Below, in pieces: positions 22,217 to 33,880 of a DNA stretch of 64,000 bases (positions are counted from its first letter, which is position 1; each line of letters starts with the position of its first letter). The DNA comes from Deroplatys truncata. Its lineage: Eukaryota; Arthropoda; Insecta; Mantodea; Mantidae. The position numbers and the translations under genes were made by a program. Below the pieces are notes generated by a model, which saw only the letters and a program-made list of their open reading frames with translations, did not search any database and had not been told where the DNA came from. The stretch spans positions 494,068,190-494,132,189 of the forward strand of contig CM060990.1 in NCBI GenBank assembly GCA_030765065.1, read 5' to 3'.

Positions 22217-23821
22217 TCTCTAGTTGTTTAAATTAGCCGTCCGGCTATATCGACCTTGGGGTGTTTTAGTTTTGTTTTCCTCTCCTGATGTCGGTGGTAT
22301 ATTTCCCTCCATTGTACCTGGCGGTCCGGGGTTGGTGATCTTTCCCCGTCGTATTGGGCGTTAGGTATGTAGGTATCCCTTGCATATGATTGTCCCCTAA
22401 GCCAACATCTATTCCATCTGCACGGTTCCCTGTTTATTTTGACCTCTAGTATAACGCATGTAGTTTACATTGGCATTTCTATCATAGCAATTCTCTTTAC
22501 CATAGCAGAGTTTTTGTTTTGGTAGGGCCGCCTGTCCTCGCGTGCTGGGTATTGTGGCCTGTCACTCCCATTACTCCGGTATCTGGTTCCTACTTTGTAG
22601 TGTTCAGGCCACCTGTGTGAGAGAATATTTGTGGACCTTGACCCGTCCGCATTACTGTGCCTATTCTGCTAGTGTTCCGAATATTCTGTCACTTTTCTTT
22701 GAAAGGCAGTTAATAAGCTTACCCTGTCATTTAAACTCTGCGATCATGCTACAATCTGATGGTTTCGATATGCTGCTACCTTAAACTGGGAGCAAGTGAA
22801 GCGGTCATTTAGTGCGAGCCAAAACCAACTCAGGCACCTGCCTATGAGCCCTTTCTTAGCTACCACGAGTTTAAATTGATCTGGGACCGATTTCATCTTA
22901 AAGTAGGCCTCAAACTCTAAGATATATTGCTTCGCATTATCTTTTTCGTTATTGAAAAGTAGGGATAGCCATCTCATTCAAGAACTGAAAGTGCTGATTT
23001 TTCACATTACTACTCTTATCAGTTAGGACATTTGTCTCACTAACATGCGTCACCGCGGGTGAAACCTCTCTTACATCATCATTATTATAACTTGAGACTT
23101 CACGCTGAGGATGCATTTTGTCTAGTTTGGTCATTTGCTATTGTGAGTTGTTCTCTTGTTCTGATCTCATATATCTCACGTGCTGCCTTGTCTATCTTAT
23201 TGCTAAGCATCTTTTGAGTTTCGGATAGCTGTCTAACAGTTTCATTTACGTTTTGTTTTATGGATTCTATCTCTTTCTGGATAATTTGCCCTGTTTTGGC
23301 AGTCACTTTCTCTATGGACATGCAGCTGTTCCTCCGTCCCTCATTCATCTGTTGTCTTATTGTACAGTTTCCACTTGTACTATGTTTTCTACACTAGCCT
23401 GAGTTCCCGCTAATTCGGGTTTAAGCAGTAAAAAGTCCCCCTGCATTTGATTTTGTTCTATTCAAATGTCTTCGCAACACCTCGTGTTGTTTTGCTAGTT
23501 TGCTATCAAGTTTTAAATTTAACTGGTGAAAACTATATGCTATCTTTTCCTGCATTTCTGTTATGGGTATTCAAATTCCTCCCCTGCTTGTCTAGCTCAC
23601 TATTAACACTATCTGTTATTTCTTTGTATACTAGCTATTGTGATGGTTACTTCTCTTTGCTTGTTCAATTCTTCCCTGACATTGGTTTTTATTTCCCCTT
23701 TAAGGTTGTTGATACTCTCCATCATTTGCTTTAAAAGCCCAACCAGATCTACATCTATCATGTTTGCTTCTACCTGGGTTCCTTTTTCTGTTTCTGGTGC
23801 TAATGGCCCTTCCTTGGTCAC
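22217..23821 (-). pseudogene. Second Gypsy element: gag, coiled coil plus basic nucleocapsid
   Basis: Gag of the minus-strand element. The N-terminus is at 23821: TKEGPLAPETEKGTQ, then an acidic segment and coiled coil. Heptad-rich pieces continue at 23100-23348 (IQKEIESIKQNVNETVRQL). A capsid-like piece at 22744-22977 contains QYILEFEAYFKMKSVPDQFK, which parallels QFINDLIEYFKLKNVPEALK of the plus-strand copy. A basic Tyr/Arg/Gly-rich nucleocapsid portion lies at about 22260-22740, again without CCHC knuckles. Stops and frameshifts throughout. The shared unusual gag architecture links the two Gypsy copies. Confidence 0.72.
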
Positions 23822-24079
23822 CTGTTTCCATTTTTATCCTCACTCCTTAATATCATGTACACTTTTTTTTTTTTAGCTAATTAATATCCCCGTGGAAACC
23901 CTTTGTCTTATTACCGCATTTTAGATACATTACACATGTATTTCCTATCAACTTAATGTTCTCTATAATTTCTTCATGTGGTGGTTGGTTTTACTGACTT
24001 ACTACTTGCTGAAAGACTACAAAATGCTCTGCCACACCTTCTGCTGGATAGTGAAACCCCCCCCCCCCTCCTTTTTTAA
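23822..24079. other. Probable leader of the minus-strand Gypsy element; C12 run
   Basis: Non-coding. It would hold the leader of the minus-strand Gypsy element, but no tRNA-Lys-type primer-binding site is visible. A run of 12 C lies at 24057-24068, where the Gypsy-like sequence appears to end and the piggyBac remnant begins. Confidence 0.4.
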
Positions 24080-25581
24080 TCATTCTCTCCTCAACTAAGG
24101 ATTCCACAAGACTTTGATGAAATTTTTTGTGTCACATGGGAACTTTGGAATTTTGTTATTGTACTATGAAGTACAAAATATATGAATTTATGACCAAAAC
24201 CTCAAGACAACAAAAGAAGACTTTGCAACTCCACTTCCTGGATCTTCTCAGGAACTCATAACAGGAAATCACATGAACACTTAAGTCCAACACACCAATG
24301 TGTGTTTGGTATAGTCCAGAACTACATTAGGTTTCAAAATATCAGAAGTATTTGGAATTCTTGTAGGTGTCTATGACATATCTGTTTTACTGCCACTGTG
24401 ATATGTGGAAAGTATAAAAACAGTTTGCTTATCCCACCATGCCAGTGCTAATATATTTATCCCTCCTGAGAGAGAGCATGTCACGCTTTTTAAAGTTCTG
24501 CATTGTTTTCTTTTTCATCTATGTGGCATGTTCATTCTAGATGGTAGGATAGTATTGGTTATTGTAAAATTAATTTCAAGCAGTTCTTCTGTGAGCCGGA
24601 GAGAGGTATTATACCTATTCATCTAAATATATCCAGATGGGGGGTTGTATTCCTCTTTGATGAGTGAAGAACTCAAATCTTTTACAAGTGTTGTTTTAAA
24701 AGGAGATGAATTATCCGATAACTGTGTTTTACCTATATGTGGTTTGAAATTGTAAATATAGACGTTTAACACTGTTGGCAAGAACAAACGTTTTTGTTCC
24801 AAATGTCATGGGTTTCATTGGATTATAGCACTTGAAGGAAACACGGTTCTTGAAAATGATGGTGCTTACATCAACTGCTATGGTATGGCTTGGATTACAA
24901 CAAAGAGAACATTTTCTTTTCACATGTTCTCGATGGGTTGTATAGGACAAATTCTTGGCTTGAGTCCTGGAATATCACTATAGTAGAAATTAAGATTATA
25001 AAATAATAGCATGAACTCTTCTTTTGGAAAAACATTGGAGAAAAATGGCATTACATTTATCCAGAATTTTGAAAAATAGTCCAAAATACCACAGAGAGAA
25101 TGAAGCCCTATGTTCAAAATTACCCCAAGAAGAGCCTTTATGTCTGCTGTAGTGGAGGGGACTGTTTTGAGAGGCAAGATCCTTTTCTAGGGGGAATATT
25201 TTTCATTTTCTTGATATCACCATACAAAGCTGTTTCTTCTTGAATCAAAGAAATGGGTTCATCACAAAAGAAAAATGAAAAGTACTCATTTGAGGTGGTT
25301 TTACTATCAAAAAGGGAAGTTAAAACAGGTTCCTGAACCACATTATAAATAGGAACATATTTTGGTGGACCAGAGTCCATGTCAACGTCTTTCCATATGG
25401 AAGTGTTGGGATTCTTAACCAGCAAATTATCATTCTCACCATCACTATTTTCACTCAAATACCTTGAGCCATTGTTGCGCTCACCCAGCTGCACAATGTT
25501 GTCTTCTTCAATTTCGCCATCTTCTGAGCCAAAGGATTCAAAATTTGAACAGTTATCACTAAATTCGTTGAAAATAGACAT
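24080..25581 (-). pseudogene. piggyBac-family transposase remnant, minus strand
   Basis: DDE/D transposase of a TTAA-targeting element. The N-terminal ORF 25138-25581 is acidic and serine-rich, as in many piggyBac N-termini. The ORF 24920-25177 gives ADIKALLGVILNIGLHSL and NVMPFFSNVFPKEEFMLLFY, conserved in the first core block. At 24729-24950 AVDVSTIIFKNRVSFKCYNP marks the second catalytic block, normally V-D-E-S, so the Glu is replaced by Val. Remaining blocks down to about 24100 include LTEELLEINFTITNTILPSR, ILALAWWDKQTVFILSTYHS and VVLDYTKH. At least four stops or frameshifts. Terminal repeats and TTAA flanks were not identified. Confidence 0.82.
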
Positions 25582-26103
25582 TTCACCCGCTGTTAATGCT
25601 CTTTTTGATGTCCTTATGCTATAACATGAAAAAAATCTTCAAAGATTTAAAACGTTGCCAGCTGAAACATGTACAAAGCTAGCACACATGGTTTCAGATG
25701 CTGGTATATTGCATCAGAGAAGTTAGGCAAGTTTCTGCTGCCAACCCTGCATACTCCTGACATCTGCTGAGAAAGAGGTCAAATAACAGGAGAATCCATC
25801 CACAACTGCTCATGCAGTAACAAAAAATGTGACAGCTTACGCCGTCCAACAGTACAATAGTTATAACCGCTTTCCATCTGGAAGAGTTAAAAACTTGAGC
25901 ACTGGTTAAGTTAAAAATTATACATACATAACATGTTTATTGCAAATCACCTTTTTGGTAACATATCCACTATGCTTAAGGTGCAAGCTCTGATTAGCTC
26001 CAATTATTTTCTTTTCATACCTTAAAGTTGAAGTGGAAGTGATCAGTGGCATGCAACCTCCCTAGCAATTTTATGGTGCAAGTTTGTAATTTGTCTTCAT
26101 AGA
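25582..26103. other. No recognisable feature
   Basis: Non-coding DNA between the piggyBac remnant and a hAT-like terminus; presumably includes the 5' end of the minus-strand piggyBac. Confidence 0.45.
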
Positions 26104-26170
26104 CCAGCGTTTTTCGACTGGTGTGCTGTTGAATGAGCTGCTGGTGTGCCGCGAGAAAATTAAAATAAAG
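26104..26170 (+). mobile_element. hAT-like terminal sequence
   Basis: CCAGCGTTTTTCGACTGGTG followed by a duplicated GGTGTGCYG motif and GCCGCGAGAAAATT resembles the terminal segment of ZBED-type hAT transposons, which begin CAGNGGTTCTCAA and carry GTGTGCCGCGA repeats. The matching coding remnant is at 28.9-29.8 kb, so this may be its left end. No 8-bp duplication could be matched. Confidence 0.4.
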
Positions 26171-26578
26171 TTATCAATCCTTTATATCAATCTTAATTAA
26201 TGGCACAAATTGTCATAAAACATACTATAAGAGAAAAGTTCATTAACAGCAACAGCCCCTTGTTGTTTCTTTGTTGTTTGTTAGATTTTAAATTACCATT
26301 CACCAATATGAAAATGATATGAAAGAGTTCACTTGACCTTCCATCAGTTGCATGTGCATCACACTGATAAACGATTGTTTTTCTCCCACCAAATATTCAG
26401 TTTTTTATTGTAGTCTGACCATTAAAATGCGTTCATATTCTCATTCTTGAAGTTGACCAGTATTGCAGTAAGTCATTAAGCAGTAGTCTGTGTGCCAGTT
26501 TTAGCTCATTGTATCACAATGATACATTGAAACGTAACATGTGATTGATTTTATCAAGTGTTGTGTTAGGTAAATGCC

Positions 26579-28258
26579 ATGGTGCAGAACAGAAATTATA
26601 ATTTAGAAGACCTAGAAGATTTGGAAACTGCTCTAAAATTAATCTACAACAATGAAGAGGACAATTGTTCCCCATTATTTTAACATTCTGATGACACAGA
26701 TGTGGAGGATATACTTGCAGAAGAACATGCTGGTGATTTACTACTAAATAAATTCTGAAGAGAGTGGAACTGAGGAAGTTGATCTAAATGAAAACTTGTT
26801 TTATCTTGGAAAAGATAAAAATTACAAAGTGTTTGAAAGTACCACGACAAGCTAAATCCGTCTTAGAATGCTGGAGCAACTTTATCTCTGATGAAATACT
26901 GCAAAAACTATTTGAGTATGCAAACCAATACATTTGTCTTGAAGTGAAAGGCCACTATGAGAGAGAAGGTGATGTCAATTACACAGATGTAACTGAAATT
27001 AAGACATTTATTGGACTCCTATATATTGCAGGAACTTTGCACGCTAACAGGATGATGCTAGAGGATCTGTGGGGGACAGATGTTCACAAAGTCGAAATAT
27101 TTCAACGTTTATGAATCTTAGAAGATTCAAATTGCTTTTAGGTGTCTCCGTTTTGACATTTATTGAACTAGACTAAAGGAAATCTGTTTACAATATTGCA
27201 CAAATTTGTGAACAGTTCCAGGATTTTGTTTTGAACTGCAGGAAAAGTTATTCTGTTAGGCAGTGTCACTGTTGATGAAAAACTTGAGAGTTTTCGTGGT
27301 CACTGTCACTTCAAGCAATGTATACCCTCAAAGCCTGCAAAATATGGCATGAAAATCTATGCCATATGATTTAGCAATTTTCTACACATATAACTTAGAA
27401 AAATATGCTGATAAACCACCTGCTGGATCTTATGAGCAAAGTAACAAACTGTAGATGTTGTGAAAACATTGGTGGAACCAATATATGGCACGGGAAGGAA
27501 TGTAACGGATGATAACTGGTTTTCCGATGTAGGACTTGCAAATGAGTTGAAGGATAACAGAATCTCATTTGTTGGAACTTTCAAAAAGAATAAAAGAGAA
27601 TTTCCAGGAGAACTCTTGAATGTGAAAAACTGACTAGTGAACTTAAGTGTATATGGGTTTAGAACAACTTCTACAATTGTGTCGTATGTGCCGAAAAGAA
27701 TTGAAATGTTCTTGTTCTATCTATACGTTTTGATGATGACATGGATCATGAAACTGGTGAAGCTGCTAAACCTCAGATAATAAGATATTACAACAAGTCA
27801 AAGTCAGGAGTTAACGTTGTTGATAAACTGTGTGCAGCTTATAATGTTGCCAGAAATACATGCCGGTCTTCTTTTCCATGTTGAACATTGCGGGTATCAA
27901 CTCTCAAGTAATCTGGCTTGGCAATGGGCTTGAGAACTGAGATGTAAGCTGCTTCTTCGATGACTTGGACATAAGTTAGTAATACAACTGCAGAGAAGTA
28001 GTCTACAGACACAGAGGATGCTTCAAACTTTAAGTTATTCTCTAAGCCAATTTAGGCTGCATGCACAACCAAATGAAGCTGGACCAGCAAAAATCACCTT
28101 GCTGAACTTGACATTGTGTCCTCTGCTACACATTGACAAGATTGACAAAAACCATGTGCAGAAACTGTAAACAATGTATCTGTGATCATACTGCTGCAGT
28201 ATGTACAAAATGTTACCCTCATATTCTAGAAAAGGAAGATAGCCTGAGTGTTAATTGA
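26579..28258 (+). pseudogene. piggyBac-family transposase remnant, plus strand
   Basis: Near full-length piggyBac transposase in broken frames. The start ATG at 26579 opens an acidic N-terminus with stops at about 26682 and 26756. ORF 26788-27114 contains SVLECWSNFISDEILQKLFE, TEIKTFIGLLYIAGTLHANR and LEDLWGTDVHKVEIF. The catalytic block TVDEKLESFRGHCHFKQC is near 27265-27320 (V-D-E-x intact), then GTGRNVTDDNWFSDVGLANE at about 27488-27547 and SGVNVVDKLCAAYNVARNTC near 27807-27865. A C-terminal cysteine-rich finger (CRNCKQCICDHTAAVCTKCY) lies at about 28158-28217. It has the same family as, but is diverged from, the copy at 24.1-25.6 kb, with N-termini facing each other. Confidence 0.85.
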
Positions 28259-28889
28259 ACCTACAGAGATGGACAATACGAGGTGATATCTTCGTCTGAG
28301 GTATGGAATGAAAGAAGTCTCACTGCAGTTTGTATTTCTCTCGCATTCACTTCTTGTAATTCTGTATGCAAAGCCTGAAATGCTTGTGTCCTCAGTGAAA
28401 CTTACATGTTATGGGTGTTAGTGTTTACTACATGCTCATTACAGTTGACCTATGTATGTTATATCCTTGTTGAAATGCAAGTATCAGTTTGATATATTGT
28501 GACTGATGGTGTTATTCCAATTCAATTAACTTTTAAGTGATTTCTTTCATAAAGTAATAGTGATATTAATATGTACTTGAAGAAAATAATTTCATAAGCA
28601 TTTCATTGTGAACATATTCACATATTAAAGCAAAATGAAGCCAGTAAATACATCCAAAACTCTGAGTACTAAAATGTATCATTATGATATATTGCAACTG
28701 ATTCTTAACATTATGAGGTTGCGTCGAACAGAAAGTTAATATGGCTATTGTTGTACAATTATCTTCTATTTGTTGTTACAGACAGTTGCTGTATGAAAAA
28801 ATAACTGTTAGACTTTCTGCATTGATAGAACATATTATTGACCAGTTTGGCAGTGTTTTAATAGTGTGTTGTGTTTTACGCATAAGTCG
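28259..28889. other. No recognisable feature
   Basis: AT-rich non-coding DNA between the piggyBac and hAT remnants. Confidence 0.5.
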
Positions 28890-29840
28890 AGAGCTACAAT
28901 TGTAAATAAAATGGATGGTTTGTGGTTAAAACAGCAAAGTTAAGTGATGAAAATAAAATGGATACTTTTGCTTCCTACAGCTCTTTGCAGATTTCTGCAT
29001 CTGGGAGTAAATGTAAAAATGTTGTACAGCAGTATCAAGGAATGTATCATTTGTTTCAAGTCGACTGGAGGAAAGCAACATGCATGTCCTCAGTCAGACA
29101 TCTGTGGGGAGGAATTGTCAATGAAGCAATGGTACTGAGCTAAAATATCATTTTCACAAAAGCATGCCCATTTAGAAGATAAACCACTGGGAGTATTTTA
29201 AATGAATTGTGTCTCAAGAAGCCCGGCAAGTCAATTTCCTTAGTAATGATTGTTTGTGCAATAAAGTTGCTCTTCTTGTCTACATATTTCAAACAATAAA
29301 TGCACTGAACAAAAACATGCAGAGGAAAAACTAAATATCCTCACCTTGTGTGTCAAAATTTGCTCATTTAGGGAGAAACCTTTACTTTGGGTAGCCAGAA
29401 TTAAAAATCATAACTATGAGATGTTTGAGCTTACACAGTACTGCAAAACTGATGCAAATCTCTCAACACTCATATCAGACACTTTGTATTTGTTGTGTAC
29501 AAATGTTGAAAAGTATTTTCCTACGCTTCAGTTGCTTTCATTCTGTTTTTCGTCAGCAGAATTAAAAATCCATGTAGAAAATTAATTAGTAGAGGTGAGG
29601 AATGATCAAGGTTTCAAGCTCCAGCACTGAATGCAAGACATGGCATCATTCTGAATTTCTTTGGAAAGGATATCCAACTATTTCTACAAAGGCTGTGGAA
29701 GTTCCCCTTTCCTTTTCTACATCTTATTTAAGTGAAGCAGGATTTTCTTTAATGAACACAGTGAAGTATCAGTTGTTCAGCCACAAATAAAGAAAGTTTC
29801 GAAAGCATACCGAGCTCAAGTTTCACATTAATTAATATAT
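28890..29840 (+). pseudogene. hAT transposase remnant (ZBED5-like)
   Basis: Fragments of a hAT-superfamily transposase of the type related to vertebrate ZBED5. A degenerate BED zinc finger is at about 29045-29190 (CIICFKSTGGKQHACPQ, CGEELSMKQW, then HAHLEDKPLGVF). An internal block at about 29250-29585 has a YIFQTINALNKNMQ-like segment and, after a stop, CVKICSFREKPLLWVARIKN and YEMFELTQYC. The C-terminal dimerisation region at about 29690-29790 shows AVEVPLSFSTSYLSEAGFSL, the hAT signature S-T-x-Y-L-x-E-A-G-F-S. The middle of the protein, including most of the catalytic core, is missing. A hAT-like terminus 2.8 kb upstream suggests piggyBac landed inside this hAT element. Confidence 0.78.
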
Positions 29841-30109
29841 TATAATTACTTACTAACAAACTGTAACATGTGTTACCCATCTAAACAAATTCTAAATGTG
29901 AATCATTATGCTTATATGTTACATTGTAATAGGTTTATCTCATTAAATTGCAATTACATTTACATTATAAACCTATAAATAGTAACAAAATATTACTTTT
30001 AATCAAGAATAATGTGTAAGATCAATGAGTGTGCTGCATGAATTCAAGTTACACCTTTCGTGGGCCACAAGTTACTGTTGTAGACCATAGGTTTCCTATC
30101 TCAAATTGA
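29841..30109. other. Possible right end of the hAT remnant
   Basis: Non-coding. Near 30030-30085 GTGTGCTGCATGAATT and a GGGCCACAAG word recall hAT terminal regions, but no terminal repeat pair was confirmed. Confidence 0.3.
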
Positions 30110-30860
30110 TTGTCTATGAACAGTCTATTATCAGTAAAATTGTTGGTGTTATTTTACACAAAAAGTGCTGTGCTGATAATAGCTGTTGCAATAAATCAGC
30201 AATTCTTTACTTAATCCCTTCATCCTTAATTTATGCCCTAATGCCTCCCATATATTATCATAAGCTTTTTCCATAAAGCAATACACATTGCCAAGCTTCA
30301 CTACCAATTATTATTTATCAATTATTGTTTTAATAATCAACACATTATTAATTGTTGTTCTGCCCTTCCTGAATGCAGACTGTAAGCATATGTTGTTCTT
30401 TACATCCCAGCATTTTATCCTAAATGTCAAAACCTCTGTACATTTTTTCCCAAAATTTGACAGTTGTGCAATTTCCCTATAGGCTCTTCCTTTCCTCTCC
30501 CTTTAGAAAATTGCAGAATAACTGGTACCCTCCAACTCTTTGGTATACCCTTCTGTATCTTTATTGCATTCAGAAACAATGTGAGACAGTCAAGCCTTTT
30601 TTGATCTTGCCACGAACTTTTGAAAAATTCTGTTGGCAAGCCGTCAATGTCCGCTGCTTTCTTTTTGGAACTACAGGCTTATTTAAAAACTTCTCTTGAG
30701 AATGGCTCATCCAACACAACTGTCCTTAAAATCTAAAGCCCATGTATTTAAGATATTTCCCTGTGTTCCAAAACAGTTGCCTATAGCTTCCCACAATACC
30801 AAACCCATTCACCCAACTTAAAAGTTCTATCTCATGAAACTCGTGATTGCCTTCTAAAGT
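30110..30860 (-). pseudogene. LINE reverse transcriptase fragment, minus strand
   Basis: Part of a non-LTR RT. Minus-strand ORF 30427-30639 contains LPTEFFKSSWQDQKR and KGIPKSWRVPVILQFSKG, which match the RT region just before the conserved Y-R-P-I/G-I-S block. The next block is decayed, giving a GCKEQHMLTVC stretch where E-Q-H/Y-G-F-R-K is expected. At about 30200-30290 FMEKAYDNIWEAL replaces the usual F-x-D-x-x-K-A-Y/F-D palm motif, so the first catalytic Asp is lost. No endonuclease or 3' end seen. Clade uncertain (RTE or related). Confidence 0.6.
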
Positions 30861-31807
30861 CTTCCAGACTATTTTTTCTTCAATTTCTTTAGTCCTATCA
30901 GTACATCATTTCTCTTCCTTAGCTTCTTAACAAATAAAAAATGCTGCTCTTATCTGCATCACTTTGTTTTTCCTCAGTGCCAGTTTGTTCTCTACAGATA
31001 GTTACAGCTCTTCTTACTGAAGCTTGCTTGCTTGCTTGCTCCTAAACTATCAAAACAATCATTGTATATGCTAATGCTTCTGTTACTACTTTTAATCATA
31101 TTTCTGTGCCCATTTTAACATAAACTCACATACCTCTAGTGGTACATTTACTTCATAACTGTCCATCATTAAGATTGCTCCATAAATACATAATTTGGTC
31201 ATAGCAAAGTTTATAATGTAAAATTCATCACTAGATATATTTATTTTAAAATGCACTGCATTTGCCACATTTTAACTCTTCATGACTCTTTTTAATTCCT
31301 ACATTAGATAACAAAGATGGGCCATTCTATACCAATTCATCCAGCATTTTAAGGAAATGTATCCCCATGTCACAGATTTTTATGCAAATTTACACATAAA
31401 GGTCAAATAATTTTTATAAATTTTAAGTTTTAAACAATCTGGCATTTAGTTTCCAAAATATATGACTGCTTAAACTAGCATGTAAAATGATCAGTTATAC
31501 ATTTTATACATTAAGTGCACATTTTAGAAAGGGGGAAAAAAAGCAAAAAGTCCTACTTGATACAGACTTAGTTCACAACATATATGGTGAGGCTGTTTAG
31601 CCATTGCAGTAGTTGCATTTTATGGGATGCGCAAAGACATAATATCTTATAATAATTATTATACTATGTCCTTAAGTGTTTGTTTCATTCAAATGCAATA
31701 TGCTGAACATGTATTGCACATAAGTCTGCACAAATACAACTACCTCAAACAGATTTGTTTTCGCTGAATCATACTGATTTTGACCGTCACAATGCACACA
31801 CACCACA
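30861..31807. other. No recognisable gene
   Basis: AT-rich non-coding DNA with a (CTTG)n-like short run near 31022-31040. Short ORFs only. Confidence 0.5.
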
Positions 31808-32700
31808 ATGCACTCTCTCCTTGCATTAGTGAATGTCACAGGTTTTTCTCCTTGTGATGCTGCAAATCGTATACGAGTTCCTATATCTACAGCTCAAAGG
31901 TGGGCGAGATTATTCAGGGAAGGAAATCAACACTGTCGTCTTGATTCAGGAAGAAAGCATGTGTTCAATCTGAACCAGAATGTTCCTTTAATTGCAGAAG
32001 CAGAAAGGAATCCTTTCCCATCTGCTTCTAACATGACAACAAATTCACAGTGCCCTGGATCTGCTTTGAACAGCTCTGTGATAAGATGTCTTGCACGAAC
32101 AACAGTTGACAGATGATTGCAGATTGTTTTGTCCCCTGATTGTAGGGGAAAATGCCAACCACAACTGGGATAATATGATATTCTCATATAGGCGACATTT
32201 CTTCTACACATATGGAGAAAGTGGTTGTTTGCCGTCCAAAAGGGTGCCAATACAATGCAAGATACATGGCTATGAATAAGCCATGGTCATGTCTCTATGT
32301 CTTGTTGGAGTTGGATAATGAAGGGTGGTTTGGATGTATTGTGAAAGCTGGACAATACATTTAACTGTTCACAATATAGGCTCAAACTTGAGTATATTTG
32401 AAGTTGCTCTGTAAAGATGACATATCCTGATAGAATTATTGAACTCATCCAGAATAATCATCCTATTCACACGTGAGCAGTTTCAAATTGGTTCTCACAG
32501 AGGCAGGATATCAGTTATAGAACAGCCTACCTGTTCACCAGATTTGAGCCCTATCAAAAATGTATGGGTTGAGGTGGAAAAGAACACTGAGCTCAAATAT
32601 CCCAGCACATGCATAAAGGACAAAAGATGGGTTATGGGCACATAATCAAGAAACCTGGGATGTTGTAGCCTCTCATCCATGCCTACTGTAAAAATCTGAT
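31808..32700 (+). pseudogene. Tc1-like transposase remnant
   Basis: The ORF 31808-32116 begins with an HTH-type DNA-binding segment (GFSPCDAANRIRVPISTAQR, then WARLFREGN), as in paired-like domains of Tc1 transposases. The catalytic core is scattered over three frames to about 32690. The end is clear: EQPTCSPDLSPIKNVWVEVE at 32519-32578, the segment that carries the third catalytic residue, where S-P-D-x-x-P-I-E-N-V-W is expected and Glu is replaced by Lys. The first catalytic Asp region is unrecognisable. The minus-strand 107-codon ORF at 31927-32250 is antisense. No terminal inverted repeats were found. Confidence 0.7.
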
Positions 32701-32960
32701 ATCTATGCCCTAAAGACTGAGGATAATTACACAGGGTGGACCATTTAAATTGAGACTGTACAATATCTCCAAAACTAAGTGCTGTAGAAAGAAATGTTTT
32801 AATAAGAGTTGCTTGATATTATGGGGGAAAGTAAATGCCATTAGTCATATTTTATTTGGAGGATGTTGTGATGGTCATTTTAAGGTCAATTTAATTTGAA
32901 CCTTGTTGTAGGTTCCCATTTAAAAAAAATTAAATTGACCCTCTCTTGATAAGTTTCCCA
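32701..32960. repeat. Hairpin-containing spacer (14-bp perfect arms)
   Basis: GGTCAATTTAATTT at 32884-32897 is the exact reverse complement of 32927-32940, with a 29-base loop. The rest of the segment is AT-rich and non-coding. It might be a MITE end or a palindromic target. Confidence 0.65.
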
Positions 32961-33880
32961 GCAATCTTCACTAGACAGTTTTTACCTGTATATGGTACCT
33001 GTCCGTATCAATATTCTTATGACAAACTTCATTGAGAGATTGTCTTGCAGTTGGTCCAATCTTAACTTGTTGCAGTTTCACACAGTTGTCTACATTTTGG
33101 ACATCTATATTTATGAGCTTGTACATAGTATTAGCATCTTCCAGAATGCTAGTTTTAATGAACTTTTCCATTAGCTCTCAGGTAAGGTGTTCAACAGCAG
33201 AATGCAGGAAAAGGAACACTGGTTTTGGGGTTGGAACTCCCTTAAGAAGGGTTCAAATGCAGAAGTGATTATCAAGAAGAAATGTAATTTAGGAGGCAGA
33301 AGATGGTCTTGAAGAATTTCAGCAGCCTTCTTCACTGCATAAGTATCAGGCAGGTGCACACTCTTGTTCTTGAAATAAGTCTTCAGGTGATGTAAAATAT
33401 TGATAGCTCTTTCACAGGTAGCAACATTTTCAAGCCAGCGGCAATTGCAAAATTTCAAAGGAAAATCATTGCACTTAAATTCATAAACAAAATCAGCTTG
33501 CCATTTTGGAGAATCTTTGAACAAATTATGTATTGACTTCAGGAACTTATCAATTTGCCAGCCAGTTTTCCTGAATGCTGCTTGGAATGCACCATGGACT
33601 ACATGTAGATTGCATTATCCAGTATCAATTATTTCTGGATCTTCTTCACATGTCTTCATTTCGTTCTTGAGAAATTCAAGAAAGACCCAGTTTACATTTG
33701 ACCCACCCATTGACACATGTAAGATCTTTCTCTGTTCTATTTTATCTCCAAGACACGCTTTAAAGCCACTCCACAAATCAGCTGCAGACGACTACCCCCC
33801 CAAAAAAAACTTTACAAAAATGTGGACTTTAACTTGCACTAGCAAGCGCTTGCTGGCACTTGCAAGCATCTGAAAACAGC
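32961..33880 (-). pseudogene. Transposon-like protein fragment of unassigned family
   Basis: Two minus-strand ORFs (33171-33524 and 32971-33171) join with upstream out-of-frame pieces to about 33880. Together they read as one protein: an LHVVHGAFQAAFRKTGWQID segment near 33560-33620, SIHNLFKDSPKWQADFVYEF, KFCNCRWLENVATCERAINI, KLHFFLIITSAFEPFLREFQ and then FIKTSILEDANTMYKLINID. I recall this motif order from multi-copy, unnamed arthropod and fish proteins that look transposon-derived, possibly hAT-like, but I cannot assign the superfamily. Frameshifts lie at about 33171 and 33525-33600. Confidence 0.5.

Noticed and set aside
31927..32250. 107-codon minus-strand ORF
   Set aside because: Antisense to the Tc1-like remnant.
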